Positions 20,457 to 24,776 of a DNA stretch of 24,776 nucleotides are shown piece by piece; the first letter of the stretch is position 1, and each line of letters begins with the position of its first letter. The notes beneath the pieces were generated by a model that had not been told where the DNA came from, did not search any database, and worked only from the letters and a program-made list of their open reading frames with translations. Made by a program: the position numbers and the translations under genes. This stretch comes from a virus. The DNA is taken from the IMG/VR virus record IMGVR_UViG_3300013372_002862, positions 1-24,776 of that record; one strand, given 5' to 3'.

Positions 20457-21117
20457 CCTTCACAACTTTTTTAAGTTTTACGACGACAGCAATTCAAATC
20501 ACGTGGCAGCAGTTCAATGGTTAGAGGATAACCTACCTGCTCAATTCTTAGATGATGCAGAAACTGATTGGATTGGAATTTTCAGAACAAAACCACCAAC
20601 TCCGGAAGTTCTTGCAGTTCCATATTTTAATCAAGTAGATAATTACAGAGATGCACATAGAACTTGCAACAGTTCATCGTGCGCTATGTGCCTTGCTTTC
20701 CTCAAACCAGGAAGCATCAAAGGCGACGATGAATATGTTAAGAAAGTATTTGCGATTGGCGACACGACTGATCACTCCGTACAGACGAAAGTTCTTGCGG
20801 GTTATGGCATTAAGTCACACTTTAGTTACAATCTTTCTTTTGCTGACATTGATAAGAGTCTTGATGCTGGGAAACCTGTTGTTATTGGTATCCTGCATAG
20901 GGGTTCTTTATCTAATCCTACTGGTGGGCACATGTGTGTAGTTATCGGTAAGACTCCCGATGGTAAGGGTTATTATATTAACGATCCATATGGTTCACTC
21001 AACGATAACTATACTGGTCCAGTGACAAATGGTAAAAAAACCATTTATACAAAAGCAGTTCTCAAGCATCGCTGGTGTCCAGGAGGAAATGATGGATGGG
21101 GAAGAATATTCGATTAA
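20446..21117 (+). CDS. C39-like cysteine peptidase with shared N-terminal domain
   Basis: A 223-aa protein in two parts. Residues 3-37 (DLHNFFKFYD, then AVQWLEDNLP) form a domain also found at the start of the lysozyme downstream, 28 of 35 residues identical. Residues about 57-215 are a Peptidase_C39_2-like papain fold: VPYFNQVDN, nucleophile C74 (HRTCNSSSCAM), H162 (GGHMCVVIG) and D180 (YYINDPYG). Such enzymes cut peptides, including peptidoglycan cross-bridges, so a role in lysis or DNA entry is likely. The Shine-Dalgarno AGGAG is next to the start. Confidence 0.88.
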   Translation: MTLDLHNFFKFYDDSNSNHVAAVQWLEDNLPAQFLDDAETDWIGIFRTKPPTPEVLAVPYFNQVDNYRDAHRTCNSSSCAMCLAFLKPGSIKGDDEYVKKVFAIGDTTDHSVQTKVLAGYGIKSHFSYNLSFADIDKSLDAGKPVVIGILHRGSLSNPTGGHMCVVIGKTPDGKGYYINDPYGSLNDNYTGPVTNGKKTIYTKAVLKHRWCPGGNDGWGRIFD

Positions 21118-21229
21118 TTTCAAAAGAAAGATGCTTAAGATCATAAAGGATCTTACAAATAACGGTAAACATAAAGAAGCAAACGACCTTTATCAAAAGT
21201 ATTTCGGAGGACTAAATGGCAAGAATTGA
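21092..21229 (+). CDS. Small helical protein between the two lytic genes (45 aa)
   Basis: The start at 21092 is set by AGGAGG five nt upstream; a neighbouring ATG at 21089 is too close to it. The gene overlaps the peptidase by 26 nt and the lysozyme by 14 nt. The 45-residue product (MDGEEYSINFKRKMLKIIKD at the start) is one or two charged helices ending in LYQKYFGGLNGKN. I do not recognise it. Tight nesting between the peptidase and lysozyme suggests a helper of either. Confidence 0.75.
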   Translation: MDGEEYSINFKRKMLKIIKDLTNNGKHKEANDLYQKYFGGLNGKN

Positions 21230-21887
21230 TTTACATAACTTCTTCAAGTTTTATGACGAGAAGAATCCTAATCACGTTAAAGCGGTTCAATGGTTAGAAG
21301 ATAATCTCCCAGTTAAGTTCTTAGATGACAATGTTGATTGGGCGGAGATTTATAGAGGAAAAAAGGGTAATGCGGCACCAGCATCAGCACCATCTGCTGC
21401 CGCTCCTGTGACGGGTGGTGATGATGTTCCTATGATGGGCATCAAGTTGATCAAAGAGTTTGAAGGATGCCACTTGAAGGCATATCCTGACCCTCTCACC
21501 GGTGGTCTGCCAATCACAATTGGTTGGGGTTCAACTCGTAAGAAAGATGGTTCTGCATTCAAACTTGGTGATCAAATTACCCAACAGGAAGCTGATGAAC
21601 TATTGATCAGTCAGTGTAAGAATCAATTTCTCCCTGCACTTCGTAAGATCCCACATTGGAATGAAATGTCAGATGGAAAAAGAGGCGCTCTGCTCAGCTT
21701 TGCTTATAATCTTGGTGCCGGTTTTTACGGTGGTGATAACTTTAATACTATTACTAAACGCCTGAAGAATAAAGAGTGGGATCTAGTTCCCGATGCTCTT
21801 TATCTCTACCGCAATCCTGGTTCAAATGTTGAGGCAGGTTTAGCACGTAGAAGAAAGGCAGAAGGAGATGCCTGGAAAAAAGGATAA
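21216..21887 (+). CDS. GH24 lysozyme (endolysin) with shared N-terminal domain
   Basis: A 223-aa muramidase. Residues 4-38 repeat the N-terminal domain of the upstream peptidase. An Ala/Pro/Ser linker (about 51-68, NAAPASAPSAAAPV) leads to a GH24 catalytic domain from about 73. The T4 lysozyme triad positions are E83 (KEFEGC), D92 (AYPDP) and T101 (ITIGWGS), with a short insertion (GGLP) between D92 and T101. It cleaves the MurNAc-GlcNAc bond. No signal peptide is present, so release would need a holin unless it is virion-borne. The start has a strong GGAGG, and the stop overlaps a late promoter. Confidence 0.93.
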   Translation: MARIDLHNFFKFYDEKNPNHVKAVQWLEDNLPVKFLDDNVDWAEIYRGKKGNAAPASAPSAAAPVTGGDDVPMMGIKLIKEFEGCHLKAYPDPLTGGLPITIGWGSTRKKDGSAFKLGDQITQQEADELLISQCKNQFLPALRKIPHWNEMSDGKRGALLSFAYNLGAGFYGGDNFNTITKRLKNKEWDLVPDALYLYRNPGSNVEAGLARRRKAEGDAWKKG

Positions 21888-21890
21888 ATA
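21883..21890 (+). promoter_or_regulatory. T4-type late promoter GATAAATA
   Basis: A late-promoter match overlapping the lysozyme stop codon. Transcription would start near 21896 and give a leader of about 135 nt before the ATG at 22031, long enough to hold the 20-bp hairpin. Confidence 0.65.
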
Positions 21891-21942
21891 GTTACAATCA
21901 TTACTGATTCTTGATCTTAACTGGTCTGAATCTACATACTCC

Positions 21943-22026
21943 GAGTCCTCTGTGACTTGGTGAATACTTTACTTTTAAACAACTTAGGTTTGTTTTGTTT
22001 AGTACACACTAAGTCATAGAGGACTT
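21943..22026 (+). promoter_or_regulatory. 20-bp leader hairpin burying the ribosome-binding site
   Basis: Bases 21943-21962 pair with 22007-22026 without a mismatch, with three G-U pairs (21943-22026, 21952-22017, 21959-22010), around a 44-nt loop. Key halves are AGTCCTCTGTGACTT and AAGTCATAGAGGACT. The Shine-Dalgarno AGAGG (22018-22022) lies inside the stem, four bases from the 3' end and eight from the ATG. Only CTTTTATATG follows, so it is not a normal terminator. A translation-control or RNA-stability element is the best reading. Confidence 0.8.
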
Positions 22027-22030
22027 TTAT

Positions 22031-24670
22031 ATGTCTTACGCTACAAAGGCGCTTGCTGCTGCGTCTGCTTTGTTGATGGGTAGTAGTGCAATCGCTGCAC
22101 CCCTTACTTTACAGGGGAACTATGTAAAGATTGGAGTTAACGATGCTGGAACCGTTGGTTCTGGTGGAGCAACTTCTCCTGGTATTCAGTATGATTCAAC
22201 TGGAACTGCAACGTTTAATCCAGCATACGATTACCTGACTCCTGGAAATCCTTTTGAAGGATTTACTGTTAGAGGTAAAGATGGTTCAACTGTTCTTTTC
22301 AACTATTATAATAACAATAATAGTGTTGGAGGAGCACAGATTACTGGAACACTTGTAGATTATTCTGGTGTTTCATATCGCGGATTGACTTATGATAATC
22401 GTGCCGTATGGTCTGGTTCAAAAACAGAGTTTAATATAGAGCACGACTATCGTTTCAATGATAATCAACAGTTTGTTGATATCAATACTCGTTTAGAGTT
22501 TTTGATTAATGTTCCTACCCTTTACTTTGGTAGATTTACAGATCCTGATGCAAGAGCAGCAGCAGGAGATAGTTCTAGAACAGATAATACTAGAGGATAT
22601 GCTGGTGGTATTCCAGCAACCAACGTTGTCCTTTCCGAAGCACTTGTATCAAAGTACGCATTAGGTTTGTTCACAGGTCAAGTTGGTGGAGTAAACTCTG
22701 GAATCAGTGCTGGTTGGTCCACAAACCCAGAAGATTATTATAACGGAACTGATGGTGGTCCAAGCGGAGACCATACCATTGGTCTTGGATTTATGTTCTC
22801 TGGTGTTAATGCAGGGGACATCATTAACGTTCAGTATGCATATATCTTTGGACCTTCTGCGTTTGCTGCTGGATCTGGCGCAGTTTCTGGTGGTGCTGGC
22901 GGATCTACACCATCAACCTTTACTGTTACTGACGTAGGTGCTGCTTCTGCTCCAACTGCACCTGCTCCTACAACTCCCCCTGCACCAACAGTCACAGGAA
23001 CTTCCACATCGGATTCTGTATCAACCTCATCTTCATCATCAACAAGAACTGAAACTTCTTATGTAACAAGAACAGTTTCTTCAACAGATGCTGATGGAAA
23101 TCCAGTTGTAAGAACTTATACTGATACAGTTGTAACAACCATTCCAGTTACTACAACAACCACTGTTACAACTCCTGTTACCACAACAACTTACTCTGAT
23201 AGTTCTACTACATCTTCGAGTGGAACTCCTGTAACTACAACTTCTTCTGTTGATGGAACAGGAACTTCTGTTGTTTCTGCAACTGTATTGGATTCAACCG
23301 CAGTTACAAGAAATGTAACAACTTCTGCGGATACATCATCTTCAAGAACAGGATCCAGAACAGTTACCAGAACTGTAACTGATACTGATGCATCTGGAAA
23401 TCCAAGAACTAGAACTTATACTGATACTATTCTGGATACTACACCAGTCACCACAACTACAACATCATCCACACCTATAACCACGATTTATTATGCAGAT
23501 GGTTCTACATCTGTTGTAAATGGAACAACTACAACCACATCTACTTCTGCTGATGGAACTGTAAGTTCTTCCACGATTGCGACTGCTCTTGATGCAACCG
23601 CAGTTACAAGACCTTCTGTATCATCTTCATCAGTTCAGTCCACAACTCTTCCAGTTATAAATGTAACTTTGACTGAACACGCTGCATCTGAGAACAAAGG
23701 AGTTCAAAAGATTGCAAGACATCATACAACAACTACCACAACTCCAATGGTAAAAACTGTTGTAACCACCCCAGTTACAACCACCTCTTATTCTGCTGGA
23801 ACTGAGACTGTAACTAACGGAACACCTGTTACAACTTACGAACTCTGGAATGATGTTGGTATCTCACACGCATATGATAACTTGTTTGGTCGTGTAGATC
23901 AGTTAGAAGTTCTTGACGGAATCAATGATGGTATTAATGGACTTCTCAATCACGAACCAACAGCAGGTAATCAGAGATTAAGAGTATTTGAGAACAATAG
24001 ATTCGTTCAATCCTACAATGCTGATGCTTATAAAGCAGATTCCAAGATCTTCGGTGGTGGTTTTGAGTTTGATGTAACCAAAGGTTGGACAGTTGGATTC
24101 CAGTATAATAGAGTCAACATAAACCTCAATGGTGTTGATTCAAGAACACAACAGAGCAAAGATCACTTCGGTGTATTCAGTGAGATTAGGGGTAATACTT
24201 TAACCCTGAATACAAATGCTGCGATTGCAAACAGCAACTATAAGTACAACAGAACCGTAGAAGGTGTCTTTAATAATGAAGGATCAACCACTGGTTCTGA
24301 GTGGTGGGTATCTAATAGACTTTATATGCACGTAACCAAATGGTTGCATCCATTCTTCGGATATACTGTTCAGAATGTAAGAAGAAATGCTTACAATGAA
24401 ACTGGTTCTATTCAATCTGCAAGAGCAGTTGAATCTCATAACCAAACTACACATATTGGTGAGGCAGGAGTTAAGTTAGAAACTCGTTTTGGTGGTAAGA
24501 AAAATAACCTCTTTGGGGTTAGTGTAGAGGGTGCTTATGGAACTGATAGTTCTTATGGTGTAAGTGCTTCTGTTGACTATAAAGAGATTTTGTATGTTGA
24601 AGGTTCTCACGGTGTAAACAACGGAGTTACTAACAATTCTATTGCTGGTAAGATCAAGTTTAGGTTCTAA
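22031..24670 (+). CDS. Secreted Ser/Thr-repeat protein with C-terminal beta-barrel (probable outer-membrane protein)
   Basis: An 879-aa protein with an export signal, rare for a phage gene. Residues 1-22 form a Sec signal peptide: basic start (MSYATK), hydrophobic core (ALAAASALLMG) and cleavage at A-I-A before residue 23. Residues about 24-300 are a beta-rich domain (LQGNYVKIGVNDAGTVGSGG). Residues about 310-640 are extremely Ser/Thr-rich repeats with a 100-residue period. Residues about 669-879 are alternating amphipathic strands (GGGFEFDVTKGWTVGFQYNR onward) ending KIKFRF, with the terminal Phe expected for BAM-inserted outer-membrane barrels. The plan resembles an autotransporter. Superinfection exclusion, lysis or virion attachment are possible roles; none is shown. 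It follows the lysozyme and a hairpin leader. Confidence 0.85.
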   Translation: MSYATKALAAASALLMGSSAIAAPLTLQGNYVKIGVNDAGTVGSGGATSPGIQYDSTGTATFNPAYDYLTPGNPFEGFTVRGKDGSTVLFNYYNNNNSVGGAQITGTLVDYSGVSYRGLTYDNRAVWSGSKTEFNIEHDYRFNDNQQFVDINTRLEFLINVPTLYFGRFTDPDARAAAGDSSRTDNTRGYAGGIPATNVVLSEALVSKYALGLFTGQVGGVNSGISAGWSTNPEDYYNGTDGGPSGDHTIGLGFMFSGVNAGDIINVQYAYIFGPSAFAAGSGAVSGGAGGSTPSTFTVTDVGAASAPTAPAPTTPPAPTVTGTSTSDSVSTSSSSSTRTETSYVTRTVSSTDADGNPVVRTYTDTVVTTIPVTTTTTVTTPVTTTTYSDSSTTSSSGTPVTTTSSVDGTGTSVVSATVLDSTAVTRNVTTSADTSSSRTGSRTVTRTVTDTDASGNPRTRTYTDTILDTTPVTTTTTSSTPITTIYYADGSTSVVNGTTTTTSTSADGTVSSSTIATALDATAVTRPSVSSSSVQSTTLPVINVTLTEHAASENKGVQKIARHHTTTTTTPMVKTVVTTPVTTTSYSAGTETVTNGTPVTTYELWNDVGISHAYDNLFGRVDQLEVLDGINDGINGLLNHEPTAGNQRLRVFENNRFVQSYNADAYKADSKIFGGGFEFDVTKGWTVGFQYNRVNINLNGVDSRTQQSKDHFGVFSEIRGNTLTLNTNAAIANSNYKYNRTVEGVFNNEGSTTGSEWWVSNRLYMHVTKWLHPFFGYTVQNVRRNAYNETGSIQSARAVESHNQTTHIGEAGVKLETRFGGKKNNLFGVSVEGAYGTDSSYGVSASVDYKEILYVEGSHGVNNGVTNNSIAGKIKFRF
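23053..23650 (+). repeat. Two diverged 300-bp tandem repeats in the Ser/Thr-rich region
   Basis: Two copies, starting near 23053 and 23353, are exactly 300 bp out of phase: GATGCTGATGGAAATCCA at 23087 matches GATGCATCTGGAAATCCA at 23387. Each encodes TVxxTDADGNP-type, RTYTDT, PVTTTTT and TAVTR landmarks. A shorter third copy is visible near 23725 (TTTTTTPMVKTVVTTPVTTT). The repeats are in frame. Confidence 0.8.
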
Positions 24671-24674
24671 AATC

Positions 24675-24681
24675 CTAAATA
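24675..24681 (+). promoter_or_regulatory. Late-promoter-like CTAAATA after the outer-membrane protein
   Basis: CTAAATA lies 26 nt before the ATG at 24707. No terminator hairpin is visible between the outer-membrane gene and this motif. Confidence 0.4.
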
Positions 24682-24706
24682 AGAAGGACATCAATCACAC
24701 GGACTG

Positions 24707-24776
24707 ATGGATAAGAAAAAAGAAAACGCTATGGGACAAGTTATTCGTATTGCGATTTTGGGTTGGTCTGCTGCCC
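24707..24776 (+). CDS. Start of a small membrane-type protein (cut by window end)
   Basis: The frame opens MDKKKENAMGQVIRIAIL and remains open to the window end (GWSAA). A basic start followed by a hydrophobic stretch suggests a membrane protein, and its place after the lysozyme would suit a holin-type gene. Too little is visible to decide. An alternative start is the second ATG eight codons in. Confidence 0.5.
   Translation, partial: MDKKKENAMGQVIRIAILGWSAA

Noticed and set aside
24689-24709. CATCA/TGATG inverted repeat covering the last ATG
   Set aside because: Only 5 bp; expected by chance in AT-rich sequence.
1-24776. Integrase, attachment site or insertion sequence
   Set aside because: No integrase, transposase or terminal repeats were seen; the tRNAs are phage genes, not a prophage attachment site.

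Overview
The window is a 24.8-kb piece of a T4-like marine myovirus genome. It is most likely a cyanophage (Synechococcus/Prochlorococcus type). The reasons are T4-order replication genes (43-uvsX-41, then 61), a cyanophage-style mazG, an NrdA/NrdB class Ia ribonucleotide reductase, phage tRNAs, T4-type late promoters (TATAAATA/GATAAATA/CTAAATA) and many small, tightly overlapping genes. No photosynthesis gene is present, so the host is an inference; a related marine T4-like phage is not excluded.

Layout. (1) 1-4137: early/middle replication genes: the DNA polymerase C-terminus, a 54-aa protein, UvsX recombinase, gp41 helicase, MazG and a 57-aa protein, all joined by ATGA/TAATG overlaps. (2) 4161-4342: tRNA-Ala(TGC) and tRNA-Leu(TAG), separated by a perfect hairpin. 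(3) 4343-10381: a late-type block that splits the replication genes. It holds a PD-(D/E)XK-like protein, a nucleotidyltransferase-fold protein whose N-terminus resembles T4 capsid-targeting sequences, a 612-aa repeat-bearing protein with a DUF3008-like segment, two tiny proteins, a terminator fused to a late promoter, a probable virion protein and a coiled-coil/membrane protein. (4) 10337-14825: a near-perfect sigma70 promoter, then primase gp61, nrdA and nrdB. (5) 14826-16046: a GIY-YIG homing endonuclease gene behind an unusual promoter/hairpin leader, then two small genes and a terminator. (6) 16057-18999: a late promoter and two large Ala/Pro-rich probable virion proteins. (7) 19029-19737: two minus-strand paralogous beta-rich proteins, each with its own late-promoter match. 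(8) 19775-21887: a second GIY-YIG protein, a C39-like cysteine peptidase and a GH24 lysozyme; the last two share a 35-residue N-terminal domain. (9) 21883-24670: a late promoter, a 20-bp leader hairpin that buries the ribosome-binding site, and an 879-aa secreted Ser/Thr-repeat protein ending in a probable outer-membrane beta-barrel. (10) The start of one more gene at the right edge.

How it fits together. The replication genes make and repair DNA; MazG and NrdAB serve nucleotide supply. The late blocks supply virion, lysis and cell-surface functions under T4-type late promoters. The strongest unexplained signals are RNA-level. Upstream of the homing endonuclease, an 11-bp inverted repeat flanks a sigma70 promoter -10 element, a late promoter and the ribosome-binding site, recalling the control of I-TevI in T4. 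Upstream of the outer-membrane protein, a 20-bp stem encloses the Shine-Dalgarno sequence. The phage-encoded export/beta-barrel protein itself is the most unusual gene.
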